Shown: positions 51,915 to 63,612 of the stretch, piece by piece
Position numbering within the stretch: the first letter of the stretch is position 1
Layout of the letters: the number at the start of each line of letters is the position of its first letter
From: Mesostigma viride
Lineage: Eukaryota > Streptophyta > Mesostigmatophyceae > Mesostigmatales > Mesostigmataceae
NCBI GenBank assembly: GCA_009746045.1
Contig: RPFO01000229.1
Location: 494,001-558,000, forward strand
DNA: 64,000 nt
Direction: 5' to 3'
Notes under the pieces: generated by a model
Told to the model about the DNA's origin: nothing
Seen by the model: only the letters and a program-made list of their open reading frames with translations
Database searches by the model: none
Position numbers and translations under genes: made by a program

Positions 51915-52336
51915 TGTCGGGCCTTGGGGTTAGCGCTGGTTTGGCAAATTGCGTGACTACGAAGCCTCAAGCCTTGTGCCAGCTATCAATTGACAGGGAG
52001 AAAAGCCGGCTAGTTAACTTGCATTCAGATTTACGTATACTATATAGCAACTCTCCTAGAATTTCTTCCACGAAGGGGAGGCAAAGCGCCCGCAGCTCTG
52101 CCTATGTCGCTGGTAAGCAGCGGGTCAAGCCTGGCCTTACACATCCGCCATGGCTGCATGCCTTTATGGAGCACCATTTCGTGCATGTGCTAGAAGTGTA
52201 AGCCCGTGGTGACGCGGCGCGGCCCGAATCTGGAAGAGTTCAGGACTACAGGGCCTGGGGCAGGGCTTAGGCCTTTCTAGGTATAAACCCGGTCTAAAGG
52301 GAGAAACGGGAAACCTACGCAATTTCCTATACGTAC
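51915..52336. promoter_or_regulatory. NDUFS4 upstream region
   Basis: About 420 bp between the NDUFS4 start and the inverted-repeat element. It presumably holds the promoter; no motif is recognised. Confidence 0.35.
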
Positions 52337-52572
52337 TACCGTAGTGGCCCCAATATCTGTACGCGTAATTATCGTACGAATACTTTTAGGAATTTTTGTT
52401 ACGTGTACGAGAACTTTTGGGAATTATTTTTACTGTACGTACGTATAATGTCAGGGTATATTCAAGGGTGCGCGAGTAGTAGGTAGTTCAGTTCAGTTTG
52501 ACTGAACTGCATGTAGGTACTAGGTAGTAGCCATTTAGCTAACTGAATGCCAGCGGGCGGGTATATTGTGAT

Positions 52573-55500
52573 CAGTGTTTTTTTTAAGGTTTTCGCTACT
52601 AGTGGCGCTAGGCCACTTGTGGCGTTTCGAACTATGAAAACTTCAGTTTACTCGGCCAATGTGTGGCTTTAAGCCAATTAAAATTGGGCTTGGCACGGCC
52701 ACGTGTGGCGGGCTGGCTTTTTGGTGCAGCAAATGACCCTGCCGGCAGTGGGGTCAGCGCGGCGCGGCGCCGTACTGGCTGTACACAAGGCGGGCGAGCG
52801 TCTCCGTCTCAGGCATCGGCGCCGGGCGCCGGGCCGCCGGCTGCCCGGCCTGCTGGCGGGCAGCCCCATTCTCATCATACTTCAATTGCACTTGTGTCTT
52901 CCTACTTAAATGAAAAGTATAAAAACCTATGAAGGTGTAGTGTTTACTAACGCGTTAAATAATGAGACTAAGGATGCATTATAGTTACCTAATTAGTTTC
53001 AGTCTACTATGAAGTGAGGTTACTCAGTCAAAAGTCAACTGAAAGTTAGTCAGCTCATAAGCTTCAGTAAGCGGCCGTACTAAATTTATGAAATCACTAC
53101 GTCACGCGAGAATAAATTCAAAAAAAAGCACTGTGTGCTTTGAACTTACTTAATTTGTTGTATTGGCGCAGTATTACTTCTCACGACCGACTTAGTAATG
53201 TTTGGCTTCCTAGTTTCCGTGATTCCGTCATGAACGAATAATAAGGATTATGGCTCATTCGCAATTGCTCATTGGTGGCCTCATCATTTTATTTAAAGTT
53301 CATTAATAATTACGCCCCTCTAAAAGCGAAGCCATGACTAGCTTGCACACTTGACTACATGCCGATGGCGGGGACAATGTAAGCAATTACGTTGTCGTCA
53401 GAAGGCCGGGCAACAAACTTGAAAACGCTAGCTGCCCAAAATTTGAGATTCCGCGGAAAGCACAGAAAATAAGAAAACTTAGTAGCTAGCAGCAAGGAAT
53501 CATATAAGCAATTATGTATTTAAGTAAGAACACTGCCGGTTGCGCGGCGGCCCTTCTCCGCAGACCACACTGCATATGCCGCCTGGATCGGCATGTCTTC
53601 GTATGAAGAGCTGCATGCAAAGATGCGGACCGCCACGTTCAGATGGCGCTCGAGAAGGCGGTTGCGAATATCGCTCTTAATGAAATTCATGTGGCTGAAC
53701 CTCCGCTCATTCTCCACGCTGGTAAGAGGGAGGAGCAGCATCAACTCTGCCAGCTGCAGATACGCCCCCACAAACTCGTGCATGAGCGGGTTGGTCAACA
53801 AAACCTTCCACAACGCCCTTGCGGACGTGTACTCCTGGCTGTTGCTCTTCATCATGAGCATAAAGGAGTCGAGCTGGTCATCCAGGAGGGACGGGGAAAT
53901 CAGTGGGCCCACCTTCTTCCCATTCACCATGGTGACCCCCACAGCAAACTTGCGCTTGAGCACCTGAACTTGTTTCTGCACCTCGGCCACGTCGCGCTCC
54001 TTCTCAGTCCACCAGCCTGGCTGCAAAATGGACATCGCGGAGAGCAGACCGTTTGGTGGGAATCGGATATCGAAGTCGTCCAGCACCACCTTGGCCGCAG
54101 CGGTAGCCTGCTCCTGCGCAGCAATTACGCGGAGTCTGAACTCCTCCTCCGTGACACTTGCCACTGAAACGTAGCGAGCCCGAGAACCCGAGGCCTCGTG
54201 CACCGTTTGACATGTTACCGGGTGTTCCATTTCCTGGCAGTTGCGGAAAACCTCGCCGCGGTCGGTGAGAAAGGGTGACGTGTCGGCATCCAAGTCTATA
54301 AACCCCTTCCAGAGGGTCCCAGTGAACACCTTGGGCCCTTCCACATACTCATCACGGATTGTTGTCTTGCAGTCCTCGATCGCATGGGCAAGGGTGTCGA
54401 GCTGCAGGTCCTGCTGCTGGCACTGCTTGACCAAGAAATTCATGGCATCCAGCATGCGCGCGAACACGACCACCCCGAGCTGGGTGTCAATGTCCAGCAT
54501 GTTGGCTAGCAAGTCCTGTGCTGCTGCCATTTGCTCCACTTCCTTGTGTTGGTAGGTGGCCAAGCACATGGCGATCGCAGGATACTCAATGCGGAACGTG
54601 TTGAGGCACCCCTGCACGCTAAGCCAGCGTGTGTCGGACACGCGCTGCAGCTTCCGGCCACCCGTGCCCAGCATCCCCTGCCACATCTTCAGTTGCTCTG
54701 ACTTCATGGCTGAGTGCGCCACCCAGTTGTGTGCTGACTTGAGGATTGACTCCACCCGCGCAAACAAGGAGTTCCCCTTGAGCTCGTTCGCTATCAGGCT
54801 GAGCTTGTGCGGCGCGCAGTGCATGGGCACGAGGAAGGGTGCATTGCTCATCAAGAGCTTCTTCCCGACACCCTTCCGCTGCCCCATCATCACCGATGCC
54901 CCATCTGACCCGAAGCCAACCAGCTTCACCACGAGCTGATCGTCCGTGATTCCGAGCATGCCTCGCATTACTATGCACAGCTCGTTGTGCAGGGAGAGGG
55001 CGTCCACCGCAGTTACCTTTTTTAGCGTGACAAACTCCTGCTGCTTTATTCCATCCTCCACAAAAGCCACCTCCACCGACATGAATTCTACGTTATCATT
55101 GGCCTTGGACTCATCGACGGTGACCGCGACATACCTAGCCGCGGCGACCCTTGCCTTAAGGTCAGCAAGCAACACGGCATCCAACGCCTCCGCCATCTCC
55201 CAACCTGAGCCGTCAGTCCAATGGTGGGAGGGGAGCGCGTCCCTCATCTCCTCGTATTCGCAAAGGAGCGTTGGCAGCGACTCATAATCAGTCATAGGCT
55301 TACCCTTCGCCAGGGTGTACGCCATCGCCTTGAACTGCTTGAGCTTAAGTCGGTCGGACTTGCTCAGCTGACCAGGGGGGGGGCAAACTCGCCCATGACC
55401 GTCTGCCTCTGCCGGCTCTGCGTGCTCCTCTCCTCCCCTGAATACACCCGCAGGCACTCGCTCTTCTCCTTCGCAATGGCGGCCACGTGAGAGTCAGCCA

Positions 55501-56692
55501 CAACGTGTGTCTTGAAAGTGTCGATCTTGAAAACCTTGGTCCCCCTACCCAGCCCGATGGTGACCTTGGCATCACGGCAAGGGCCGCAGTATGCTTCGTC
55601 CTTCTCTTCGTCATAGCGCAACCATGGGAAACGCAGCCCCCATTCGGGTTTCCACTTCCTATTGGCATCCGCGCCCTTCCAATCCCTCTTGGCAGGTGGC
55701 GCTACGAAAATGGAAAGCAGCACCAAGGAAATGAGGGGCGCATCACATCCATTCGAAGGCACATCGGACCCCACTTCCCCGTCCATGACCTTAATGCTGA
55801 CCTTGATGTAGTTCGCGTCTGCCCCTATCACCTCGGGATGTTCGGGCGCCCCCTCACTCTCTACCCGCCGAGCAGCAGCCCGCGTCTCCTTCGACCTAAG
55901 CCTTTTCGCCTCCTCGGGAGCGATCTCTACCGTCGCCTTGGTTTTCCCAACGACAATGGAGGCTCCATTCGGACCTGGAAAGATTGGTTTGCATCGCATT
56001 CCGGCTGGGAGGGCCAAAGGCTTCCGGCCAAGCCCGGTGCCATAAAACACACTATTTCTTCTCTCTCCTCCCCTCACTACCTGCGGCGGCCCAGGTGGCC
56101 TAAACGGCCCAGCGTCTGCCATGGATTTTTCCTACTTGGTAAATTAACAACAACGATTACTAGTGCCGAAAGTCGAAACACATTAGTCAATGCAGTATGG
56201 CTGGCGAGTGACTTAATACTGAGGCGCCAGGCCGCCACTCGCCAGCTGTTATATGAGCCAGCTGTCGTGAAAATGCAGTTAATGAAATGCACACAAGCTG
56301 CAGTCTGCACAGTGCACTCTCCGTGCTCTGGTCTCGGGCAGCGGGCCACTTGCCACTTGGCACTTGGCCGCCGGCCGGGCTCTACGTACTGTACATGCAC
56401 TATGCAGTCAGTCAGTCATAGTAGTACTCATAGTAGTAGTCTAGTACTAGGGAGGCTTGTGGCGGAACGCCGACCGGAAGACCGGCTGACACCGCCAATT
56501 GTGGCGTAACCTGTACTAGAGTAAACTTCAGGCACGGCCACCCTGTGGCGAAACGAAACTACGAAGTAGAACAGCACGGCCAAATTGTGGCTTCTTGGGA
56601 GCCCTGTCAAAGTGGGTGGCAACGCCACATTTTGCCAAAAAAAGTGCCACACCGCCACATTTGGCGGTGTATCGCCACTAAAAAAAACACTG
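52573..56692 (-). mobile_element. Complete hAT transposon (hAT-2)
   Basis: 4,120 bp bounded by inverted CAGTGTTTTTTTTA ends and a perfect 8-bp TSD ATTGTGAT (52565-52572 and 56693-56700). Both subterminal regions are crowded with TGTGGCG / CGCCACA motifs in both orientations. Its transposase runs on the minus strand in two frames. Ends and motifs differ from hAT-1, so they are separate families. Confidence 0.96.
53520..56122 (-). CDS. hAT transposase (hAT-2), one frameshift
   Basis: The start ATG is at 56122 and the stop at 53520. The first frame (56122 to about 55375) encodes a Pro/Gly-rich start and a TTF/BED-like zinc finger (WLRYDEEKDEAYCGPC...THVVADSHVAAI). The second frame (about 55384 to 53520) carries RYVAVTVDESKANDN, VGFGSDGASVMMGQ, HCAPHKLSLIANEL, VSDTRWLSVQG and the C-terminal hAT block SVENERRFSHMNFIKSD. 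They meet at a run of nine C (gene strand, 55375-55383); ten would join them. Joined length is about 860 residues. The break is either a real mutation or a homopolymer base-calling error. No intron with good splice sites explains it. Confidence 0.88.
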
Positions 56693-56947
56693 ATTGTGAT
56701 GGTGTATGGGATAAATAAAAAATGCACAGTTTACCTCGTCATGTCTCAACGCAGATCAAACGAAGTTTGCGCGCGAAAACTCCCTCCGGGCGCCGCGCCA
56801 CGGGTAGCTAGGCTTTAAGGTCTGCGCCGCGCTGCGCTGGTGGTACCTAATTTTGAGGTGTACGAGGCCCGGAAGAGGGTTTTTTTGGGCCTGTACGAGG
56901 TCGATTCGTACATAATTACGCGTACAGATATTGGGACCACTACGGTA

Positions 56948-57668
56948 CACCGTCGCCAGACTGTAAGCAAAGATATCCACAGGTAAACCGTAGTGGGTAC
57001 ATACCCCATACGCCGTCTACAGAGCGAAACTCTCCATACAGTACCAAATTTGTATACCCCCCCCCCACACGTTTAAGATTGGGGTCCGGCCCAGGGCTGC
57101 GATCTTAAACCAAAAATCAAAACCAGGGCTGACGATCTTAAAGTTGAGAGCTGTAAGCGATCTTGAACCTGATGCGGTATACCTGAGTACATTTTCTATA
57201 GCGCATACAACTGACCAGCTAATTATCCCTACTTTAAGATCTTTGCCCAATACCAGCCCTGCGACCTTAAACCTGAACTTCCTAAATCCAGGGTCTCAAG
57301 ATCTTAAACATGGGAATCTTAAACGTGGGTGGAGGGGGTTCAGCGATCCCAACATCCCCGGAACGTTGGTCATCACTCCGCACTCGTCGCCTGACGCCCG
57401 TCGGAGGCTTGCATCGGGCGCTTGCGAAAAAGATTTATTCGACAAGTAGCTACGGTCCAGATAACCGACAAGTGTCCACGACTCCCCAGTCCACGTTTGT
57501 CGAGGCCAACTTGCGACGAGAAAATTAATGGACGCACGCAGTGCTCGCGACGATGGTTCGGCAACGTGCGCATTTTCCCGCTAGCCTGGTCGCCAATAGG
57601 CGAATCTGGTCATTCCAACGTCGAGAGTGGCGAGAAGGGTTTTGCTACTGTAGGGAAAGCTGCCAAAC
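56948..57668. promoter_or_regulatory. Upstream region of the PRXL2 gene
   Basis: About 720 bp. 57100-57320 contains several copies of GATCTTAAAC / GCGATCTTAAAC-type words in both orientations, spaced 15-60 bp. A C-run lies at 57058-57067. No gene is seen; it presumably includes the promoter. Confidence 0.4.
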
Positions 57669-60600
57669 ATGGCGACTAAAGCGCGCACAGCTCTGGCTGC
57701 CATCAAAGATGTTGTCTTGTTACGACTGGACAACAAATCCGGGGCTAGCGTGACTGCTCAAGAGTTCTGGAAGGCGAGCCCCGCAGTCGTTTTTTTAGCC
57801 AGACGCCCAGGGTAAGTAATTCTTCTTCGAGTCGTTATCTGATGGCACCACGTTGTGCTGTGTCAAGAAGCGCCATAAAAGCCCGTCTGCCTAGCTAAGC
57901 TCCACCACCAACCTCTCTTACTAATGGCGCACGTTGTTGTGGTCATGGAGCTTTCCCGGTGTTATTTATAAGAGACCCCGTATAACCGGCAAGTTTTTAA
58001 AAATGCCTCTATTGCACTAAGCAACCTCTCCAGGCACTGGTCTCGTTTGAATTCAAATACTGCGGGTATGCTTATTGTACCGGTCAGGTGGTCAGGTTAC
58101 AAGCAGCCGGCCGGTTTAATTTATGCCTTTGCGTTAGGTCCAAACTCTTCGCCCCATACAGTTGGCACGGTTTAATGCACACCGGTTAAGCCTGGTTTAA
58201 ATACTGTTTTCAAGGCGTGGGGATCTTTAAATATATTTTTTCGGTATTGCGTGCCTCGCGCAGGTGCGCGCTATGCCGGGCCACCGCGAAGGAGCTGTGG
58301 TCCTACAAAGAGAAATTCGACAGCCTGGGAGTGAGGCTGGTTGCCGTCGTCCACGAAAATATCCCTACTGAGGTAACCCATGCATGGCTGTGGTGCATGT
58401 CCGTGCCCCCCCTGCTGATCTCTGCCTAACTACTAGCTAGTTGCAAAACACAAGAGTTTTATGCACGAGGTTGGCCGCAAACCATCGATGGTAACCACAG
58501 TACGTACACGGTCTTTACTTGAGTTCGTTTGCCCTCTTATTAATAATATACCGCATCCCGTAGTAACATACCGCATTAGTGCTGTAGTTCATATACCACA
58601 TGCTGTAGTAAACTAGTAATATACCGCATTAGAGCTGTAGTGTATACATGCTGTGGGCCTGTGGCTGCTTACATCGAGTCATGAACAGTATTTAGCAATG
58701 TCACATTTTGTGTACAGTCATTCCCGCGTTAAGTTGCGATCGCCCCCTAAAACTTGGCGCCGCAACTTAACGCGGGAACGCAACTTAACGGTAGAATTAG
58801 GCTAGCAGCCCACCACCTCCTCCTCTGACAGACTTCTATACGGCATTCGACAGCTCTCGTCAAGCCCGATCCAGCTGCAGCGTCAAAGCCGGCCTAAGTC
58901 CATTTTCCAGGCCAGATATTGTGGACAAACTGAAAGGCGGGCTGCAAAACACGCCGTGGGCAGCCACGCAGTGCCTGCGTTTTATAACACAAATGTGTGT
59001 TTAACCCTCCGACTTCGGCTCTTTTTTTGGTGGGTTACTTAATTGCCAGCCGGCTTCACGTTTGACTGTGACAAAACATGGGAACAGTCGTGAGGGAAGC
59101 TTCATTTACTGTCAATGGCCTGCATGTAAACAAGAATAACAGCCGCATGATGGAGGCCACAGGCAGCGAGACTGCCTGTGGCCTCAACAACCTTGTCTTT
59201 GCCCTTCTGCGGTGCATTCGGCATGACTATGGTCAAGTTCGGCATGACTATGGTGGTAATTCCAGGTTGGATGGGTGGTGTGGAGGAAGCCGCGTAATCG
59301 AACTAACCTAACTCTAAGCTATATCTTGTGATCTAGAAATGCCTGGAATATGTGCTACATGATCTCCCAACGGAGACATGTTATAATTCAATTTAATTTA
59401 ATTTAATTTAATTTAATTTAATTTAATTTAATTTTTAATGGTGGTAATTTCTGGCAACTGAGATGTCTCAATTACAGATGACCATGCATGGTCGTGGATT
59501 CTTATGTACCGCAGCCCGCAGGCTGCAAAACTGGATTTGTAAGGTTGCATTCGCGCTTTTCACCTAAGCCAGCAGGCGGGGAAATTTGCGCGCCAGTGGG
59601 GCTTGCGTATTTTGCCCCCTAAAATCACGTAGCGGGTCCGGACTTGGCAAAAAATGGCCTCCTGCGCGGCCAAAAATGGCCTGACACCTACAAATTGAGT
59701 CATTACCGCGTTAAGTTGCGATGGCCTCCATGCTTAAGTTGCGGTCGCCCCCCAAACTTCGGCGCCGCAACTTAACGCGGGAACGCAACCTTAAGAAACG
59801 CAACTTAACGCGGGAATGACTGTAGTATTGTCTCTTGGATAAGATTAATGGAGGAAGGAATTGTACTACAATGCTATCAAAATATGACAGTGTCAAACAA
59901 TAGTGTATGGCAGGCAGGGCGTGCAGTTGATTTCTAAATAGTGTGAGTGGTTTCTATGCTCACATGAGCAAGGCCACTCTGTATTGTGCATCTAGTTATT
60001 TACTGCTGCGGCTTGCTATTACTTATCAACAGTGGCATGTGGTTCTCTGTATGACATCTGTGATGTACTTTTTGCACGTATACCCCAGTATCAGCACACC
60101 TATAGGTCTCAGTACCTTTTGGGTGCGCACACGTCCTCCCCTGCACAGCCATGCTCCCCATGGATTGGGTTTGGCCTTTCATATTAATCAATGCCAAGGA
60201 CTCTTTAGTCCCTAGCCAAACAAGCTTTTCGCTCTTCCGCGGGTTCCCAGCCCACACTCATGTTTCAAAGCTGTTGTACAGCTGTTATAAGCTGTTATAA
60301 GCTGTTATAAGCTGTTATAAGCTGTTATAAGCTGTTATAAGCTGTTATAAGCTGTTATAAGCTGTTATAAGCTGTTACAAGCTGTCGTAAAGCTGTTGTA
60401 AATATGTAAATCTGTTCTTTGGCTGCAGTTCCCTTTCAAAATGTAAACAAAGAAAATGGTCCTCACCCTTGCCTTTGTCCCTCAGTTCTTGTCCCTCAGT
60501 ACTTCCTTACCCCGCGCCCTTTCCCCACCATGTCTCTGGCTTTCTGCTTTGTAAACACCCACCACCCGCCTGCCTGCTGCCCACCTGCTGGTGCACTCCC

Positions 60601-63600
60601 CGCCCCCCTATCTGCTTACCCCCCTACTCCATACCCCTCCACCCCCCACACACACTCGCATGCACGAAAGCGTGTACCTTACAATTACCCGCCCAAGGTT
60701 CACGTGCTTTCTCTGGACACATTGGACAGGCATTCCAGGACGAGTCATGAGTTTGTGTACACTTGGAGATGAATAATAAAAACATTAGTTGGTTGTGTGT
60801 GCTGTTGCTTGCTCGGTTGTTCCTGAAACACGTTTTGACTACTGTCAAAGCTGTAGAAAATGCGTGACTGACTGCCACGGTCATCTTCCCATCCCCTGTC
60901 CCTTGAATTGCTTCTGGCTGCTATCCTCGTGTGCATGTGCCAGATTGAAGCGTTTGCACCCGAGTTCTGGGGCGGGGAGCTATACTTTGATGAGCAAAAA
61001 GGCCTCTTTAAGGCGCTGGGGTGAGTGGTCCTTTGATGGGTGTGCAAGCTGCCTTGGAGCTGAGACAACGGCAGGATGGTTCTTTATTGAAGTGAAGACG
61101 GCTTCCGAAAGCCAAGCTTGCCCCGTGCTTGAAGGCGTTTATTATGGTATTTGCTCACATTGACAGCAGGCATCTACTCGCACCCGTGTAGTGCGGATAA
61201 CTAGACCATTATTTCATTTCGTCCTGGTTGGCCCTTGCTTGTTACCTGGGAAAGCCGAAAGGTGCCCTTTGGAGTTGGCAAACGATGACAACATACTAAG
61301 CAGTATGCAAACATGGCCAACCAATATTTCTAAATATTTATATATTTCTGAATGCCCCGCTCGTGCTCGCTCGTTCTTTGCGCTTGCAGGGGCGGCCAGG
61401 TCATGCGATCCTCCATCTGGGGGTTGTTGAGCCCAAGGGTGAGTCCATCGATCTCCCTATGTATAGTCCCAGACACACCCTGGAATATTAGTCCAGGGAC
61501 GTTGGTATCGCTGGGGGCAACAACACATACTAGTGTGCTGGTGGTTCTTAGGCCTTCGCATATGTATGGCAGTGAATATCTTTCTGGAAAGGGCTTCCCC
61601 CCTAGCACTCACGAATATCGGGGTTTTATAGCTGCACTTTTAGGCGTGTGGCCTTTTTCTTTATGCAACACGCCACCTGCTTAAAAACTCCAGATAACAT
61701 GTCATATTCGTTAACTTGAGTTTGTTGATAACTTGTTGGTAACTTGGACGAGGCCAGTATATCGAAGCAATGGTGCGGTTCTGTGGTAGCTCGCGGTCAG
61801 GTTTCCGGTCAGCTTTGCAGGGCAAGCACGGGCAGCTGAACAGCAGCATACATGCTGTGAAGCCACCTATGCAACGGCCTCCTGTAGAAGGTGCCGTGCA
61901 GTGTGGAAGTCCAGGGATGGAACCATAGAAGTTGTCTCCTTGATAGAATTTGCCTTGCACCGCGGAAGTGCAAACTCCCTGGGCTTACGCACTGCATGGC
62001 ACCTTCTATGGTTTGGGTTTGGTAACTTTAGGGCATCTCTGCTGGACGGGATCAAGCCAAGGGGTTTCGCGCCTCTTTGCTGATGCGGTGCTTCACACGT
62101 GCTGTGCCTGTCGATGCCATGCCTGCGGTGCGCCTGCTCCCGTGCAGGTTTGGAGCAATGGGTACAAAAGCCATAAAGAGGGCGTGAAAGGGAACCTGGT
62201 CGGCGACGGATAGTAAGTGGACAAGCGTAGAGCAAGCATCCCTATGAACGTAGTGCTACTAGTTGTACTTGTATAGACGATGGGCCCGAGGAGACGCAGC
62301 GTGGTAGGTCTCGCTGGACAACAGGCACGTTCAAAGTCTTGCACGTTCAAGTGTTGCACAGTAAAGGCTTGCACGTTCAAGTGTTGCTACGAATCGTTGT
62401 TGTCTGTCGAGCATGTGCTGCTTGTCTCATGGACCTTTGATTAATGGTGCGGATGTCAGGTTCCTTGTGCGCACTGGATCCTTTCTCGAAGTACAGCCAG
62501 GCTGGGTGGCCAGCTTTGGTGGTCGCTACATGCTTGAGGCATTCGCATGCATGTGCGGTTACGTGGTCATGTTAAGTGAGACAAGTATTCCTGGACGCAT
62601 GGCGTTCCAATGTCGTGTGAGGACTAGAGCAGTTGTCTGAGATGAAAGGCGCGACGGTCGCGGATTGTGCATGTGGGTGCTGACGCCTGCCGGCTGTGTT
62701 TTTTTTTGTTTGTTCTTCCGGCGGGATGGTTGGTGGGTTGTGTTGTTTGTCAGCACAATGGGGGGGCTGTATGTCATCAAGGCTGGTGACGGCGGCGTGC
62801 AGTATGAGTTCAAGGAGAAGGCATTCGGTGACCGCGCACCCATCCCAGACGTGATCAAGGTAATGTAATGTACTCTGTCGATAATGCTTGCAATCGATAA
62901 TGCTTGTGACTCCACCTAGCAGTGCACTTTTCCTTGTGTGTCATGGCTATCACAATCGTATCTGATGGCGCCAAAGAACGGAACACTCAGGAGAAGAATG
63001 TCTAACTATTGGCCTTGCCAGGTACCAAAAACCGTGTGTGCATGCATGCACAAATTCATTGAGTACGAAAGGTGCGTGCGTGGCCACAAGGCATGACACG
63101 GGATATAATTAACTACGTACTTACTTGCGTGTCATGCGCAGAAGACATGCGGTAGGACCCCGGGTATCGCTCTAGAGTATGCATAGGCAGCTTCTCAGTG
63201 GGGCACCTGGTATATGGATAATGCCTAATCTACTGGGGGCACTTCAATGCATGTGGCGGTATTTACCGTTTCTGTTTACTGTCTACGCTCGCATTACCTG
63301 CTACGGCGTGCTTAGCTACAAAGATTGCGATGTAGTCCCCTTGAGGCCCCCATGTTTTGGGGCGTGACGTATATGGCCAGTTTGACATTGCTTGAACCGA
63401 GGACTTGCGTTAACACTTGACAGGATGTTGGAGGCAGCCCTTGCACGAGCCACGGTAGCATTTCCGTTTGTTTTAGATTGAAAAGCATTTCACGGATCAT
63501 TGCGCTCTCATGCGTGGGTTTCTCTGGTTTCATGTCACCGCTTGCACCTGTATATTTTGGACATCTACGTCTGCAGGCGTGCGAGGAGGCTCTTGGGAAA

Positions 63601-63612
63601 TCTTCATCATAG
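57669..63612 (+). CDS. PRXL2: Peroxiredoxin-like 2 / selenoprotein U family protein (Cys form)
   Basis: Thioredoxin-fold antioxidant protein of the PRXL2 (AhpC/TSA-like, FAM213/SelU) family. Seven GT-AG exons: 57669-57811, 58264-58372, 60944-61020, 61390-61438, 62148-62212, 62754-62859, 63577-63612; phases close exactly and give 194 residues. Exon 1 ends in ...VVFLARRPG and exon 2 starts CALCR, giving the redox motif RRPGCALCR (Cys49, Cys52). Conserved later blocks are GVRLVAVVHENIPTE, FWGGELYFDEQKGLFKALG, IWGLLSP, GYKSHKEGVKGNLVGDGYTM, GGLYVI and EFKEKAFGDRAPIPDVI. In several algae and animals the first Cys of this motif is selenocysteine (TGA); here it is TGC. TGTAA, the chlorophyte-type polyadenylation word, follows about 120 bp after the stop. 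Confidence 0.95.
58715..59822. mobile_element. TA-flanked mariner/pogo-type MITE in PRXL2 intron 2
   Basis: The 1,108-bp segment begins CAGTCATTCCCGCGTTAAGT and ends with its exact inverse; TIRs are about 24 bp. TA lies on both sides (58713-58714, 59823-59824), as expected for Tc1/mariner-pogo elements. Subterminal repeats GCGCCGCAACTTAACGCGGG occur at both ends. There is no transposase frame. A copy of the retroelement 3' tail (59345-59438) lies inside it. Confidence 0.8.
59345..59438 (+). mobile_element. Retroelement 3' hairpin with (AATTT)n tail
   Basis: GGAATATGTGCTACATGATC then TCCCAACGGAGACATGTTAT, followed by about nine AATTT units. Nearly identical to the tail at 42602. It is nested within the TA-flanked element, hence younger than it. 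Confidence 0.7.
60281..60395. repeat. 10-bp minisatellite (GCTGTTATAA)9
   Basis: Nine perfect GCTGTTATAA units (60281-60370), then degenerating units, in PRXL2 intron 2. Its length shows recent expansion. Confidence 0.97.

Larger units (their letters stand above)
52337..56947. mobile_element. Inverted-repeat element interrupted by hAT-2
   Basis: A 45-bp arm, TACCGTAGTGGCCCCAATAT then CTGTACGCGTAATTATCGTACGAAT (52337-52381), is matched in inverse at 56904-56947 with about three differences. Removing the 4,120-bp hAT-2 leaves roughly 480-490 bp, the size of a MITE. True termini and TSD were not resolved; TACG-type repeats continue beyond the arms on both sides. Confidence 0.55.

Noticed and set aside
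55364-55457. An intron joining the two hAT-2 transposase frames
   Set aside because: The frames meet at a C run with continuous coding similarity and no GT-AG pair of suitable spacing; a one-base homopolymer deficit is simpler.
55487-56509. 340-residue plus-strand frame
   Set aside because: It is antisense to the zinc-finger half of the hAT-2 transposase and runs into its terminal region, with no recognisable domain.
57669-58372. Selenocysteine codon in the PRXL2 redox motif
   Set aside because: The spliced codons read GGG TGC GCG CTA TGC, so both motif positions are cysteine and no in-frame TGA is present.
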